64,000 nt of DNA from Alloalcanivorax marinus (GCF_016785095.1 NZ_JAEKJB010000010.1:186001-250000); one strand, 5' to 3'; counted from the first letter of the stretch, positions 26,871-36,656 are shown. Program-made: numbers and translations. The notes: generated by a model from the sequence alone, not told the origin.

Positions 26871-28097
26871 ATGGCGAAAACAGCGGCTCAAGAAAAAACG
26901 GCCACGTTCACCTACGAGGGGATCGATCGCAAGGGTACCCGCGTAAAGGGGGAAATCTCCGGCAAAGGCCCGGCCCTGGTGCGCGCCGAGCTGCGCAAGC
27001 AGGGCATCCAGGCCAAAAAGGTGGTCAAGAAGCGGGAAATTTCCATTCTGGGCGGCAAGAAGAAAATCAAGCCCGCCGATATCGCCCTCTTCACCCGGCA
27101 GATGGCCACCATGATGAAAGCCGGGGTGCCCTTGGTGCAGGCCTTTGAGATCGTTGCCGACGGCCTGGACAATCCATCCATGCGCGACGTGGTGATGCGC
27201 CTTAAAACGGATGTGGAAGGCGGTAACAATTTCGCCGGCGCCCTGCGCCAGCATCCACGCCTGTTCGACGATCTCTACTGCAGCCTGATCGAATCCGGCG
27301 AGGCCTCCGGCTCCCTGGAAACCATGCTCGACCGGGTGGCACTCTACAAGGAAAAGACCGAGGCTCTGAAGGCCAAGATCAAGAAGGCGGTGAAATACCC
27401 CATCGCGGTCGTCGTGGTGGCGGTGATCGTCACCGGCATTTTGCTGGTGAAGGTGGTACCCACCTTCCAGGAACTGTTTCAGGGGTTCGGCGCCGAATTA
27501 CCCGCCTTCACTCAATTCGTGATCGGGCTATCCGAAGGACTGCAAGCCAACTTCCTTCCCATTCTTCTTATCACGGCGGGGTTGATTTTCGGCTTCGTGG
27601 AGGGCCGCAAGCGCTCCAAGGGCTTCCACGACGCGGTGGACCGCCTGCTATTGCGGCTGCCGATCATCGGCCCCATTACCCACAAAGCCACGGTGGCCCG
27701 CTTCGCGCGGACGCTGTCCACCACCTTCGCCGCCGGCGTTCCCCTGATCGAGGCGCTGGACGCCTGTGCCGGGGCCACTGGCAACGTGGTGTATCGCAAG
27801 GCGGTGTTGCAGGTGAAGGAAGACGTGGCCACCGGCCAGCAGTTACAGTTCGCCATGCGCGCCACCGGGGTGTTTCCCGCCATGGCGCTGCAGATGACCG
27901 CCATCGGTGAGGAATCCGGTTCCCTGGACGCCATGCTGGCCAAGGTGGCGACCTACTACGAGGATGAAGTGGACAATATGGTGGATGGTCTGACCAGTAT
28001 GCTGGAACCCTTGATCATGGCCGTGCTCGGCGTGCTGATCGGCGGCTTGATCATCGCCATGTACCTGCCCATCTTCCAGCTCGGCCAGGTAGTGTAA
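26871..28097 (+). CDS. pilC: Type IV pilus inner-membrane platform protein
   Basis: Platform protein that couples PilB/PilT to pilin assembly. The 408 residues show two GspF domains with FTRQMATMMKAGVPLVQAFEIVAD and ARFARTLSTTFAAGVPLIEALDACAGATGN repeats, and three membrane helices (about 175-197, 220-245, and the C-terminal MAVLGVLIGGLIIAMYLPIFQLG). It starts 23 bp after pilB and is followed by pilD after 3 bp. Confidence 0.96.
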   Translation: MAKTAAQEKTATFTYEGIDRKGTRVKGEISGKGPALVRAELRKQGIQAKKVVKKREISILGGKKKIKPADIALFTRQMATMMKAGVPLVQAFEIVADGLDNPSMRDVVMRLKTDVEGGNNFAGALRQHPRLFDDLYCSLIESGEASGSLETMLDRVALYKEKTEALKAKIKKAVKYPIAVVVVAVIVTGILLVKVVPTFQELFQGFGAELPAFTQFVIGLSEGLQANFLPILLITAGLIFGFVEGRKRSKGFHDAVDRLLLRLPIIGPITHKATVARFARTLSTTFAAGVPLIEALDACAGATGNVVYRKAVLQVKEDVATGQQLQFAMRATGVFPAMALQMTAIGEESGSLDAMLAKVATYYEDEVDNMVDGLTSMLEPLIMAVLGVLIGGLIIAMYLPIFQLGQVV

Positions 28098-28100
28098 GGC

Positions 28101-28970
28101 ATGGGGGTAATGGAGCCGCTGGCGGCTTATCCGGTCGCCCTGATCACCGTCTGCGCGTTGTTCGGGCTGCTGGTGGGCAGCTTTCTGAACGTGGTGATCC
28201 ACCGGGTGCCACGCATGATGGAAGCGGGCTGGCGCCGCGAGGCCCGCGAACTGCTGGAGCAGCCGGCGGAGGACGAGCCGGCGTTCAACCTGGTGGTGCC
28301 ACGGTCGCGCTGCCCCAAGTGCGGCCATGGCATCCGCTGGCATGAAAACATTCCCGTGCTGAGCTGGCTGCTCCTGAAAGGCCGTTGCAGCCAGTGTGGC
28401 GCCGCGATCAGCAAGCGCTATCCGATTATCGAGCTGCTCACCGCCCTGGTGGCGGCCCTGTGTGCCTGGCGCTTTGGCTATGGCCCCTGGTTGCTGTTCA
28501 CCCTGGGGGCCAGCTTCACGCTGCTGGCTTTGGCGGTGATCGATCTTGATACCACGCTGCTGCCCGATGATCTCACCTATCCCCTGCTCTGGGCGGGCCT
28601 GCTGGCCTCGTTGCTGGGAGTATCGCCGGTGTCCTTGCCGGACGCGGTGATCGGCGCCATGGCCGGGTACCTGTCCCTGTGGAGCCTGTATTGGGTGTTC
28701 AAGTTGCTCACCGGCAAGGAGGGCATGGGCTACGGCGATTTCAAACTGCTCGCCGCGCTGGGGGCCTGGCTGGGCTGGCAGTTCCTGCCACTGGTGATTC
28801 TGCTTTCGTCGCTGGTGGGGCTGGTATTCGCGCTCTCCATGATGGCCTCCGGTAGCGTCAAACGTGATCAGGGCATCCCGTTCGGGCCGTATCTGGCCAT
28901 TGCTGGCTGGATCGCGCTTCTGTGGGGCGAGGAGATCGTCAGCTCCTATCTGGGGCTGTTCGCGCTTTAG
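28101..28970 (+). CDS. pilD: Type IV prepilin leader peptidase / N-methyltransferase
   Basis: Inner-membrane aspartic protease that cleaves the PilA leader and methylates the new N-terminal Phe. The 289 residues have the N-terminal LVGSFLNVVIHRVP signature, the cytoplasmic zinc module CPKC...CSQC, and the two catalytic aspartates in VIDLDTTLLPDD and GYGDFKLLAALGAW. There are eight predicted helices. It ends at 28970, followed by a repeat-rich gap before coaE. It may also serve a type II secretion system if one exists elsewhere. Confidence 0.97.
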   Translation: MGVMEPLAAYPVALITVCALFGLLVGSFLNVVIHRVPRMMEAGWRREARELLEQPAEDEPAFNLVVPRSRCPKCGHGIRWHENIPVLSWLLLKGRCSQCGAAISKRYPIIELLTALVAALCAWRFGYGPWLLFTLGASFTLLALAVIDLDTTLLPDDLTYPLLWAGLLASLLGVSPVSLPDAVIGAMAGYLSLWSLYWVFKLLTGKEGMGYGDFKLLAALGAWLGWQFLPLVILLSSLVGLVFALSMMASGSVKRDQGIPFGPYLAIAGWIALLWGEEIVSSYLGLFAL

Positions 28971-28982
28971 CAGCGTGGGTGA

Positions 28983-29042
28983 TCGCGGCTAAAGCGGAGC
29001 CCTACCGCGACAAGAGTGCCGTAGGAGCGGCTTCAGCCGCGA
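28983..29042. repeat. Inverted pair of REP-like elements between pilD and coaE
   Basis: TCGCGGCTAAAGCGGAGCCCTACC (imperfect) at 28983-29005 faces a perfect GTAGGAGCGGCTTCAGCCGC copy starting at 29021. It is the same head-to-head arrangement as elsewhere in the window. Confidence 0.85.
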
Positions 29043-29073
29043 TCAAGCGCCCGACTCGCGCACACGATTCGCC

Positions 29074-29101
29074 CCTGTATCCTGTACCCTGCATCCTGTA
29101 T
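29074..29101. repeat. Four tandem heptamers (CCTGTAT-like)
   Basis: CCTGTAT, CCTGTAC, CCTGCAT and CCTGTAT in direct tandem, 27-54 bp before the coaE start. A short variable-number-type repeat. Confidence 0.8.
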
Positions 29102-29127
29102 CGTCTTCCGCTTTCCAAGGAGCGATT

Positions 29128-29733
29128 ATGTTCGTAGTGGGCCTGACCGGTGGTATTGGTAGCGGCAAGACCGCGGCCACGGACTATCTCGCAAGGCGCG
29201 GCATAACCGTGGTGGACGCGGATCTCGCCTCCCGGGTGGTGGTGGAGCCGGGACAACCGGCCCTGGACGCCATTGTCGACCGTTTCGGCCAGCCGGTACT
29301 CCAGGACGACGGCACTTTGAACCGCCGTGCGCTGCGTGAGATCGTGTTCAGTGACGAGGCCGCGCGCCGCGATCTGGAGGCAATCACGCACCCGGCCATC
29401 GGCGACGAGTTGCGCCGTCAGATCAGGGGTAGCCGCACGCCTTATACGGTGCTGGTGTCACCTCTGTTGCTGGAAGGTTCGCAAAAGGACATGACCCATC
29501 GGATCCTGGTGATCGATGCGCCGCCGGAGGTACAGGTGGCGCGCACCATCGCCCGTGACCAGGTGCCCAAGGAGCAGGTGGCGGCGATCATGCGGGCGCA
29601 GATGGCGCGGGAGCGGCGCCGTGCCCAGGCCCATGACGTGGTGGAAAACCACGGCCCGTTACCTCTGCTCCACGATCAGCTTGAGCACCTGCATCAAAAA
29701 TATCTGAAACTCGCGGAACATCATGCCGGATAA
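29128..29733 (+). CDS. coaE: Dephospho-CoA kinase
   Basis: ATP-dependent phosphorylation of dephospho-CoA, the last step of CoA synthesis. The 201 residues carry the P-loop GGIGSGKT at 8-15, DADLASR, a LEAITHPAI segment of the CoA-binding domain, and a [13 protein letters not shown] lid. The start has an AAGGAGCG site. It follows pilD as in Pseudomonas and overlaps yacG by 11 bp. Confidence 0.96.
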   Translation: MFVVGLTGGIGSGKTAATDYLARRGITVVDADLASRVVVEPGQPALDAIVDRFGQPVLQDDGTLNRRALREIVFSDEAARRDLEAITHPAIGDELRRQIRGSRTPYTVLVSPLLLEGSQKDMTHRILVIDAPPEVQVARTIARDQVPKEQVAAIMRAQMARERRRAQAHDVVENHGPLPLLHDQLEHLHQKYLKLAEHHAG

Positions 29734-29914
29734 ACCCACTCGGATTTACCCCTGCCCACAATGCAAGAAGCCCACCCGTTGGGATGACAATCCCTGGCGG
29801 CCGTTCTGCAGCGAACGTTGCAAACTGATTGATCTGGGGGATTGGGCGTCGGAGCGCCACGGCATTCCCGGTGACCCGGATGCACCGACGGACGACCTGG
29901 ACGATCTGTCGTAG
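29723..29914 (+). CDS. yacG: DNA gyrase inhibitor YacG, zinc protein
   Basis: Zinc-finger protein of 63 residues that binds GyrB and inhibits gyrase in E. coli. The four zinc ligands are Cys11, Cys14 (CPQC), Cys29 and Cys33 (CSERC), followed by [16 protein letters not shown], the family signature. The start overlaps the coaE end by 11 bp, so translation is probably coupled. The acidic C-tail is normal. Confidence 0.95.
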   Translation: MPDKPTRIYPCPQCKKPTRWDDNPWRPFCSERCKLIDLGDWASERHGIPGDPDAPTDDLDDLS

Positions 29915-29975
29915 GGAGGGTCGTTCGACCCCGATGCGGCGTTTCCGGTAATCGCGGTCGAACGACCGCTCCTAC
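29911..29975. repeat. Long inverted repeat of the REP family (GTCGTTCGAC variant)
   Basis: Left arm starting GTAGGGAGGGTCGTTCGACC at 29911 and right arm ending GAACGACCGCTCCTAC at 29975 match over about 25 bp with a few mismatches. Each arm is itself a palindrome around TCGTTCGA or GTCGAACGAC. It lies between the convergent yacG and the Nudix gene, and the left end includes the yacG stop. Confidence 0.8.
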
Positions 29976-30910
29976 AGATCGGTGGGAGCGGGCCAGAAGC
30001 CGCGAATACCCGCCACCCCGTAAGCGCCATGGGCGCGGGCAGTGGCCAGGTCGCCCGGGCCGACGCCGCCGAGGGCATAGAACACCAGCGGGTTGCCCGC
30101 GATCAGATCGGCCAAGCCTTCCCAGCCCAGGGGTGCCGCTTCCGGATGGGTGGGCGTGGCGCGCACCGGCGACAGGGTGGCCATATCCGCTCCCAAGGCC
30201 ATAGCCCGCTCGATTTGCGCGGCGTCATGGCAGGCCACCGACAGCAGACCGCCGAAGGTCGGCGCCCCATCCCGTTCCGCCCGCGTCAGCCCCTCGCCGC
30301 TGAGATGAAGTCCGAACGCTCCTTCCCGGCGGGCCGCCCCGGCGTCGTCGCGAATCCAGAACCGCAATCCCCGGGCGCGGCAGGCCGCGGTCACCGCCGG
30401 GCGGTCACTCCAGCCGCGCAGATAAACGCCCTGGCGCGCCGGGTCCAAACGCGCCAGCCCCTCGATGACATCGGCTTCGTCCAGGTCTTGCGGCGGAATT
30501 ACCCACTCCGCTGGTAATTGCAGCGCCACCGCCACCGGTCGGTTAGCCTCCGGGAAGGCACGGGCGGAAAGCTCGCTTCGGGGCACCCACTCCACGGGCT
30601 GGCCTTCGCGACCGTGAGCGACACCACTGTAAGCGGTCACTTCGCGGAAATGCAGGGTCACCGCCAGATCCGGGTAGCGATGACGGACGGTAAGAAAAGG
30701 CGTCGAGCGGACGCCGTCCAGGCCCAGCTCCTCATGAAGCTCCCGGGCCAGGGCGTGGTCCAGGGCTTCGCCGGCCTCCACCTTGCCGCCGGGGAATTCC
30801 CAGAGGCCACCCTGGTGCTTGTGCTCCGGGCGGCGACTGAGGCAGAGACGGTCGTCGCCGTCCGGGATGATCGCCGCGACGACGACGATTTCGGCGAGGG
30901 GGGACGACAT
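29972..30910 (-). CDS. Nudix hydrolase (MutT) fused to a thiamine-phosphate-synthase-like domain
   Basis: Bifunctional-looking cytosolic protein of 312 residues. The N-terminal Nudix domain has the full box GGKVEAGEALDHALARELHEELG, expected to clean oxidised nucleotides such as 8-oxo-dGTP. After about residue 150 there is a TenI/ThiE-like barrel with GVYLRGWSD, GLHLSGEGL, VACHDAAQIERAMALGAD, and ATLSPVRATPTHP. The same fusion occurs in Pseudomonas next to argJ-secA. It lacks an obvious intact ThiE active site, so thiamine synthesis activity is doubtful. The start is the ATG at 30910, 5 bp after the argJ stop. Confidence 0.88.
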   Translation of the reverse strand: MSSPLAEIVVVAAIIPDGDDRLCLSRRPEHKHQGGLWEFPGGKVEAGEALDHALARELHEELGLDGVRSTPFLTVRHRYPDLAVTLHFREVTAYSGVAHGREGQPVEWVPRSELSARAFPEANRPVAVALQLPAEWVIPPQDLDEADVIEGLARLDPARQGVYLRGWSDRPAVTAACRARGLRFWIRDDAGAARREGAFGLHLSGEGLTRAERDGAPTFGGLLSVACHDAAQIERAMALGADMATLSPVRATPTHPEAAPLGWEGLADLIAGNPLVFYALGGVGPGDLATARAHGAYGVAGIRGFWPAPTDL

Positions 30911-30915
30911 CCGCG

Positions 30916-32118
30916 TCAGGTCCGGTATTCGGCGTTGATCTTCACATAGTCGTAGCTGAAATCGCAGGTCCACACCTGGCCCCGGCCATCACCGGCTCCC
31001 AGGTCCACGCGGATGGTGATGTCCGGCTGCGCCATGACCCGCGCGCCCTGCTCTTCGGTATAGCTGTCGGCGACACCACCCTCGGCGACGATCTGCACGT
31101 CATCCAGCCACACCGCCACTTTCTCCACATCCAAACGCTCAATGGGAGCACGCCCCACGGCGGCAAGGATACGTCCCCAGTTCGGGTCGGAGGCGAACAG
31201 GGCCGTCTTCACCAACGGCGAGTGGCCGATGGTTTCCGCCACGAGCTGGGCATCCTGGTCGCTGCACGCGCCGGATACTTCGATGGAGACGAACTTGGTG
31301 GCGCCTTCCGCGTCGCGGATCAGTGCCTGGGCCAATTCCACGAACACCGCTTCCAGCGCCTGGTAAAGCAGCACCGCCGGGCGGTCGTCACCGTCATCAA
31401 TTTCCTCACCCACCTGGCCGGAGGCGATCAGCATGCAGGCGTCATTGGTGGAGGTATCGCCGTCCACGGTAATGCGGTTGAAGGAGGCATCCGCCAACTG
31501 CTTGACCCACTGGTCCAGCAACGGCTTGGCCACCTTGGCGTCGGTGGCGATGAAGCCCAGCATGGTGGCCATGTTCGGCTTGATCATGCCGGCCCCCTTC
31601 GCCATGCCGGTAACGGTGACGGTGTCGCCACCCAGCTCGATGCGTCGACTGGCTACCTTGGGCACCGTATCGGTGGTCATGATGCCTTCCGCGGCACGGC
31701 CCCAGCCGTGCTCGTCAAGCGCGCCCAGGGCCTTGGGAAGCCCTTCCTCGAACGGCTTCATGGGAAAGGTCTGGCCAATTACCCCGGTGGAGAATGGCAG
31801 CACCGCCGCCGGCGGGCAGTGAGCCAGCTCCGACAGCAGCAGGCAGGTTTCCTCGCAGTAAGCGAAACCCTTGTCACCGGTGCCGGCGTTGGCGTAGCCG
31901 GTGTTGATCATCAGATAGCGGGGCGCGGCCTCGGCCAGGTTCCTACGCGCCACGCGCACCGGTGCGGCCTGGAAACGGTTGGTGGTGAACACCCCGGCCA
32001 CCCGGGCGCCTTCGGCCACCTCGACCACCACCAGGTCCTTGCGATTGGCTTTCTTGATGCCCGCCTCGACGGCGGCCAGCTTGACGCCGGCCACCGGAAA
32101 CCACTGCGTCTGCGTCAT
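30916..32118 (-). CDS. argJ: Glutamate N-acetyltransferase / amino-acid acetyltransferase
   Basis: Recycles acetyl from N-acetylornithine to glutamate in arginine synthesis, and may also use acetyl-CoA in the bifunctional form. The 400 residues include the self-cleavage region GAGMIKPNMATMLGFIATDA, where cleavage before Thr yields alpha and beta chains, plus NTGYANAGTG and the C-terminal SYDYVKINAEYRT. The start is the ATG at 32118 (MTQTQWFPVAG), 2 bp after the secA stop; longer starts would enter secA. Mono- versus bifunctional status cannot be told from sequence. Confidence 0.95.
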   Translation of the reverse strand: MTQTQWFPVAGVKLAAVEAGIKKANRKDLVVVEVAEGARVAGVFTTNRFQAAPVRVARRNLAEAAPRYLMINTGYANAGTGDKGFAYCEETCLLLSELAHCPPAAVLPFSTGVIGQTFPMKPFEEGLPKALGALDEHGWGRAAEGIMTTDTVPKVASRRIELGGDTVTVTGMAKGAGMIKPNMATMLGFIATDAKVAKPLLDQWVKQLADASFNRITVDGDTSTNDACMLIASGQVGEEIDDGDDRPAVLLYQALEAVFVELAQALIRDAEGATKFVSIEVSGACSDQDAQLVAETIGHSPLVKTALFASDPNWGRILAAVGRAPIERLDVEKVAVWLDDVQIVAEGGVADSYTEEQGARVMAQPDITIRVDLGAGDGRGQVWTCDFSYDYVKINAEYRT

Positions 32119-32120
32119 GA

Positions 32121-34856
32121 TCAGGATTCCAGCTTCCCGCAACACTGCTTGTATTTCTTGCCGGAGCCGCACGGACACGGCTCGTTACGGCCCACCTTGC
32201 GGCCTTCACGCACCACGGTGCGCGGCTTCTCCGGCTGCCGTGAAGGCGGCGCGGCGCCACCGGTGCTTTCGTCGGCGGTGGGTGCCGCCAGTTGTTCCTG
32301 CCGGGCGTTCATCTTCTCGGCCTGCTCGCGGGCTTCCTCGCGGCGCTGGGCCTCCAGACGTTCCACCTCATCGTCGCGGCGTACCTCGAAGCTGTGCAGA
32401 ACACGGATCAGTTCATGCTGAATCTGGTTAAGCATGGTCTGGAACAGCTCGAAGGCTTCCTTCTTGTATTCCTGTTTGGGGTTCTTCTGCGCGTAACCAC
32501 GCAGGTGGATGCCCTGCCGCAGGTGATCCATGCTCGCCAGGTGTTCTTTCCAGTGCCGGTCGAGGATCTGCAGCATCAGATGCTTCTCGATCTGGCGCAG
32601 CGTGTCTTCACCGATCTCGGCGCGTTTACCCTCGTAGAGCTGCTCCATGCGCTCAATGACACGCTCGGTAATGCCTTCGATGTGCAGGTTCTTATCGTCC
32701 TCCAGCCAGTGACGCAGCGGCACGTCACAGCCGTACTCCGCGTACAGGGTCTTTTCCAGGCCCTCCACGTCCCACTGGTCTTCCACGGAACCCGGTGGCA
32801 TGTAGCTGTGTACCACCTCGGGAATCACGTCGCGACGGATGCTTTCCACGGAAGAGGACAGATCCTCGCTTTCCAGAATCTGCTCGCGCTGGCTATAAAC
32901 CACCTTGCGCTGATCGTTGGCGACATTGTCGTATTCGAGCAGATTCTTACGGATATCGAAGTTGCGGGCTTCCACCTTGCGCTGGGCGTTTTCGATCGCG
33001 CGGGTTACCCAGCGGTGCTCGATGGCTTCACCATCCTTGAGCCCGAGGGAGCGCATCATGTTGCGCACCCGGTCGGAAGCGAAGATGCGCATCAGATCAT
33101 CTTCCATGGACAGGAAGAAACGGGTGTAGCCCGGGTCGCCCTGACGACCGGCACGGCCTCGCAACTGGTTGTCGATGCGGCGGGATTCGTGGCGCTCGGT
33201 GCCAATGATGTGCAGGCCGCCGGCCTCCAGCACCTTCTTGTGGTTCTCCTCCCACTCGGAGCGGATCTTTTCCGCCAGCTCCTCGGAAGGCTCCTCCATG
33301 TGCTTGATCTCTTCCTCGGGGTTGCCGCCGAGCATGATGTCGGTACCGCGGCCCGCCATGTTGGTGGCGATGGTCACGGTCCCGGGGCGACCCGCCTGGG
33401 CGATGATCTGCGCCTCCCGCTGGTGCTGCTTGGCGTTCAGCACCTGGTGTTTGATCTTGTCCTTGGTGAGCCGCTGCGCCAGGTATTCGGATGCTTCGAT
33501 GGTGGCGGTCCCCACCAGTACCGGGGCACCCCGCTCCACGCAGTCGCGGATTGCCTCGACGATGGCGTCGAACTTCTCCTGCAGGGTCAGGTAGACCAGA
33601 TCGTTGGCATCCTTGCGGACCATGGGCCGGTTGGTGGGAATAACCACCACGTCCATGCCGTAAATCTGCCGGAACTCCACCGCCTCGGTGTCGGCGGTAC
33701 CGGTCATGCCGGCCAGTTTCTCGTAAAGACGGAAATAGTTCTGGAAGGTGGTGGAGGCCAGGGTCTGGTTCTCCTGCTGGATGCGCACCCCTTCCTTGGC
33801 TTCCACCGCCTGGTGGATACCCTCGGACCAGCGCCGGCCCGGCATGGTGCGGCCAGTGTGCTCGTCAACGATCACGATCTGCCCGTTCTGCACCACGTAC
33901 TCACGATCCTTATGGAACAGGGCGTGGGCCTTGAGCGCGGCGTGCACGTGGTGCAGCAGATTCAGATTGTGGGCGGCGTAAAGGCTCTCGCCCTCCTCCA
34001 GCAGCTTATTGTCCACCAGCAGCGATTCGATCAACTGGTGGCCTTCCTCGGTGAGCTCCACCTGACGCTGCTTCTCGTCGATGAAATAGTGGCCCTCATC
34101 CTCTTCGGTCTGCGCCTTGAGTTTCGGGATCAGCACGTTCATCTGCTTGTACAGCTCGGAGGAATCCGCCGCCGGGCCCGAGATGATCAGAGGCGTGCGC
34201 GCCTCGTCGATCAGGATTGAGTCGACCTCGTCGACAATGGCGAAGTAAAGCGGACGCTGCACCCGATCTTCCAGCCGGAAGGCCATGTTGTCGCGCAGGT
34301 AGTCAAAACCGAATTCGTTGTTGGTGCCGTAGGTGACGTCGCAGCCATAGGCCTCGCGTTTCTGCTCCTGGGGCTGTTGGGAGAAGATCACCCCCACGCT
34401 CAGGCCCAGAAACTCATACAACGGGCGCATCCAGTTGGCGTCACGCTCGGCCAGATAGTCATTCACCGTCACCACGTGCACACCCTTGCCGGTGAGCGCG
34501 TTCAGGTAGGTGGGCAGGGTGGCGGTCAGGGTCTTGCCCTCGCCGGTGCGCATCTCGGCGATGCGCCCCTCATGCAACGCGATCCCCCCCATCAACTGGA
34601 CATCGAAGTGTCGCATGCCCATCACCCGCGTGGCCGCTTCCCGCGCCACGGCGAAGGCCTGGGGCAGCAACTCGTCCAGCGTCTTGCCGTCGGCGTAGGC
34701 GGCTCTGAACTCGGCGGTCTTGGCCTGGAGCGCCGCATCGTCCAGTTGCGCCATTTCGTCGCCGTGGGCGTTCACCGACGCCACCAGGCGGCTGATCCGC
34801 TTGAGCTCGCGGTCATTCTTGGTCCCGAAGACTTTCTTGACGATGGTAGCCAGCAT
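32121..34856 (-). CDS. secA: Preprotein translocase ATPase
   Basis: Motor ATPase of the Sec translocon at the inner membrane. The start is the ATG at 34856 ([20 protein letters not shown]), which aligns with E. coli SecA; a 7-residue extension is rejected. The 911 residues contain Walker A ([15 protein letters not shown]), [16 protein letters not shown], the helicase motif [37 protein letters not shown], and the C-terminal zinc SEC-C motif [14 protein letters not shown] for SecB binding. Confidence 0.98.
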   Translation of the reverse strand: MLATIVKKVFGTKNDRELKRISRLVASVNAHGDEMAQLDDAALQAKTAEFRAAYADGKTLDELLPQAFAVAREAATRVMGMRHFDVQLMGGIALHEGRIAEMRTGEGKTLTATLPTYLNALTGKGVHVVTVNDYLAERDANWMRPLYEFLGLSVGVIFSQQPQEQKREAYGCDVTYGTNNEFGFDYLRDNMAFRLEDRVQRPLYFAIVDEVDSILIDEARTPLIISGPAADSSELYKQMNVLIPKLKAQTEEDEGHYFIDEKQRQVELTEEGHQLIESLLVDNKLLEEGESLYAAHNLNLLHHVHAALKAHALFHKDREYVVQNGQIVIVDEHTGRTMPGRRWSEGIHQAVEAKEGVRIQQENQTLASTTFQNYFRLYEKLAGMTGTADTEAVEFRQIYGMDVVVIPTNRPMVRKDANDLVYLTLQEKFDAIVEAIRDCVERGAPVLVGTATIEASEYLAQRLTKDKIKHQVLNAKQHQREAQIIAQAGRPGTVTIATNMAGRGTDIMLGGNPEEEIKHMEEPSEELAEKIRSEWEENHKKVLEAGGLHIIGTERHESRRIDNQLRGRAGRQGDPGYTRFFLSMEDDLMRIFASDRVRNMMRSLGLKDGEAIEHRWVTRAIENAQRKVEARNFDIRKNLLEYDNVANDQRKVVYSQREQILESEDLSSSVESIRRDVIPEVVHSYMPPGSVEDQWDVEGLEKTLYAEYGCDVPLRHWLEDDKNLHIEGITERVIERMEQLYEGKRAEIGEDTLRQIEKHLMLQILDRHWKEHLASMDHLRQGIHLRGYAQKNPKQEYKKEAFELFQTMLNQIQHELIRVLHSFEVRRDDEVERLEAQRREEAREQAEKMNARQEQLAAPTADESTGGAAPPSRQPEKPRTVVREGRKVGRNEPCPCGSGKKYKQCCGKLES

Positions 34857-35034
34857 GAAACGTCCGTTTCCGATCAATGGGTGGGGCGAAAGGATGCCAT
34901 TCTAAACACAATAGACCAGGGAGATAAGGTGCGGGGGGCGACTATTCAAGGGCCGGGAATCGCGGCTGAAGCCGCTCCTACGGTGCTCAGGATGCGGTAT
35001 GAGCGGCTTCAGCCGCGATCAACCCGCTCCCCCA
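34857..35034. other. Gap between secA and M23 peptidase with inverted REP pair
   Basis: Both flanking genes are on the minus strand. ATCGCGGCTGAAGCCGCTCC starts a copy at 34959-34981 facing a second copy at 34997-35019 that reads GTATGAGCGGCTTCAGCCGC (one base changed in the outer arm). The secA promoter probably lies in 34857-34955, but I see no clear hexamers. Confidence 0.75.
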
Positions 35035-35961
35035 TCAGCGGCGGGCGCGGTAGATATAGGGGTGCGGATTGACCTGACGGCCGTTCTTGAGCACTTCGTA
35101 ATGCACGTGTGGGCCGGTGGAGCGGCCGCTGGACCCCATTTTGGCAACCACGTCGCCGGTGCGCACGATATCCCCCACCTCCACCAGTACTTCCTTGGCG
35201 TGGCCGTAGCGGGTACTGATGCCGTTGCCGTGATTGATCTCCACCAGACGACCATAGCCGGTTCGTTTGCCGGCGTAGGTCACCACGCCGGCGGCGGTGG
35301 CGACGATGTCGGAACCGTCCTTGCCGGCGAAATCCACGCCCTCGTGCCAGGCCAGCTTGCCGCTGAACGGGTCCGTGCGACGACCGAAGCGGCTGGACAT
35401 CCAGCCCTGCGCGATGGGGCGACCAGCCAGGAAGGTCTCATTCTGCAGATGACGGTTGGCAAGCAGGTTCTCGAGAATGTTCAACTGCTGCTCGCGGCGT
35501 TCCAGGGTGGTGGTGAGAGACTCCAGCTCGGCCATGAAGGACGGCGGCGTGAAGGCACTACTCTCCGCCGGTTCCGGGCCACCCACGGCCAGATCGGCGC
35601 CGAAATCAAATTCATCGCTGTCGATGCCGGCCACATCCACCAGCCGCTCCCCCAGGGCATCAAGTCGGGTAAGCCGGGCCTGGGCGTCCGCCAGCTTCAG
35701 GGTCAGGGCGCGAATCTGTTCCTCGCTGAGGCGTTTGAGCTCGGCCACTTCGTCGGCCTGAACCCGCAGATTGTCCTGAAAGCGTTCCGCGACGGCGTCG
35801 GTGTAGGACGGCGGCGCCACACGGTAGCTGATCCAGTAGGCCCCCACGCCCACCAGCACCGGCAACGCCACCAGCACGCCCAGCGCGATCAGCGGCAGGA
35901 AGCGCGGCAGCGAAAAGGTGCGGGAGTGGCCCCGCTTGCTGTTCAACAATATGATGTTCAT
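35035..35961 (-). CDS. M23 family (LytM-type) metallopeptidase, membrane-anchored
   Basis: Likely peptidoglycan endopeptidase or a divisome-associated LytM factor, 308 residues. One N-terminal membrane helix (about 22-48) is followed by a periplasmic coiled-coil region (about 60-170) and the M23 domain with zinc motifs HEGVDFAGKDG (HxxxD) and GPHVHYEVLKNG (HxH). The full zinc set suggests it is active, unlike EnvC-type factors. The start is the ATG at 35961. Its place between lpxC/dciA and secA is that of the Pseudomonas M23 gene. The partner and cleavage specificity are unknown. Confidence 0.85.
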   Translation of the reverse strand: MNIILLNSKRGHSRTFSLPRFLPLIALGVLVALPVLVGVGAYWISYRVAPPSYTDAVAERFQDNLRVQADEVAELKRLSEEQIRALTLKLADAQARLTRLDALGERLVDVAGIDSDEFDFGADLAVGGPEPAESSAFTPPSFMAELESLTTTLERREQQLNILENLLANRHLQNETFLAGRPIAQGWMSSRFGRRTDPFSGKLAWHEGVDFAGKDGSDIVATAAGVVTYAGKRTGYGRLVEINHGNGISTRYGHAKEVLVEVGDIVRTGDVVAKMGSSGRSTGPHVHYEVLKNGRQVNPHPYIYRARR

Positions 35962-36089
35962 GGTGATAAGGACGTCCGATAATCCGGGTCGCAAAAGGCC
36001 CCGGGCTCCGCGTGTAAGCGGGCTTTTACGGATTGATCAAGGGTTCCTTAAAATATTTTTACAATCGCAGGGTAGCGTAAGGATTTGGC

Positions 36090-36539
36090 ATGAGCAAGAA
36101 AACCCTGCCCGATGAACTCCAGGGCCTGATCCGCGCCACGCCGGGATTGGCGCGCTTGGCGCGGGCAGCCCGCGCCCATGGTCCGGCACCCGCCGAGGAC
36201 CCTCGTGACTGCCTGCCACCGGCCCTGCGCGACAGGGTACGCCTGGTGGAGGCCGAACATCGCTGGCTGGCCCTGGTGGCAACCAGCGCCACCGCCCAGC
36301 TGCTGCGCTTTCACCTGCCCCGCCTGCGACGGGCCCTGCCACCGGGCGGTGATTTGAAGATCGTGGTCACCGGTAAGAGGGAGGTGGGTATCGCGACCTC
36401 GAAGCCGGCCCAGGCCGACGCGGGGCCGGTGCTGGATGCCAGCAGCGCCGCGCATCTGCGTCAGGCCGCGGACTATATAGAGGACGCGGATCTGGCGGCG
36501 GCGCTGCGGCGGCTGGCCGGGCGGGCTGATGGCGGCTGA
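36090..36539 (+). CDS. dciA: DciA-like DUF721 protein, putative replicative helicase loader
   Basis: Protein of 149 residues with a DUF721 N-terminal KH-like core (LRDRVRLVEAEHRWLALVATSATAQLLRFHLPRL) and a low-complexity, disordered C-terminal half. DciA is the ancestral loader of DnaB in bacteria lacking DnaC (established for the family). Gene position between lpxC and secA matches Pseudomonas. The domain is shorter and more diverged than usual, so the symbol rests on context plus motif. The stop codon overlaps a REP-like palindrome. Confidence 0.75.
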   Translation: MSKKTLPDELQGLIRATPGLARLARAARAHGPAPAEDPRDCLPPALRDRVRLVEAEHRWLALVATSATAQLLRFHLPRLRRALPPGGDLKIVVTGKREVGIATSKPAQADAGPVLDASSAAHLRQAADYIEDADLAAALRRLAGRADGG

Positions 36540-36551
36540 AGCCGCTCCCGC
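36529..36551. repeat. REP-like element overlapping the dciA stop
   Basis: ATGGCGGCTGAAGCCGCTCC followed by CGC; GCGGCT and AGCCGC arms. One of two cases in the window where a family copy supplies a plus-strand stop codon. Confidence 0.75.
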
Positions 36552-36577
36552 GGTGAACCGCACCGCCGTAAACGAGA

Positions 36578-36608
36578 GCGCCCCGGTCGCGGGAGACGAC
36601 CGGGGCGC
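36578..36608. terminator. Strong hairpin between convergent dciA and lpxC
   Basis: GCGCCCCGGTCG, a 7-nt loop, CGACCGGGGCGC: a perfect 12-bp stem. No T-tract on either side, so it may be a stability or Rho-assisted element. Confidence 0.6.
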
Positions 36609-36656
36609 ACAGGGAGGCATCCACCGCGATCCATCGCGGCGATACAAGTGGCGCGG

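Noticed and set aside
34959..35019. REP-like pairs as intrinsic terminators
   Set aside because: Stems are strong but no T-tract follows, and copies occur between co-directional genes and inside aceF. They are listed as repeats only.
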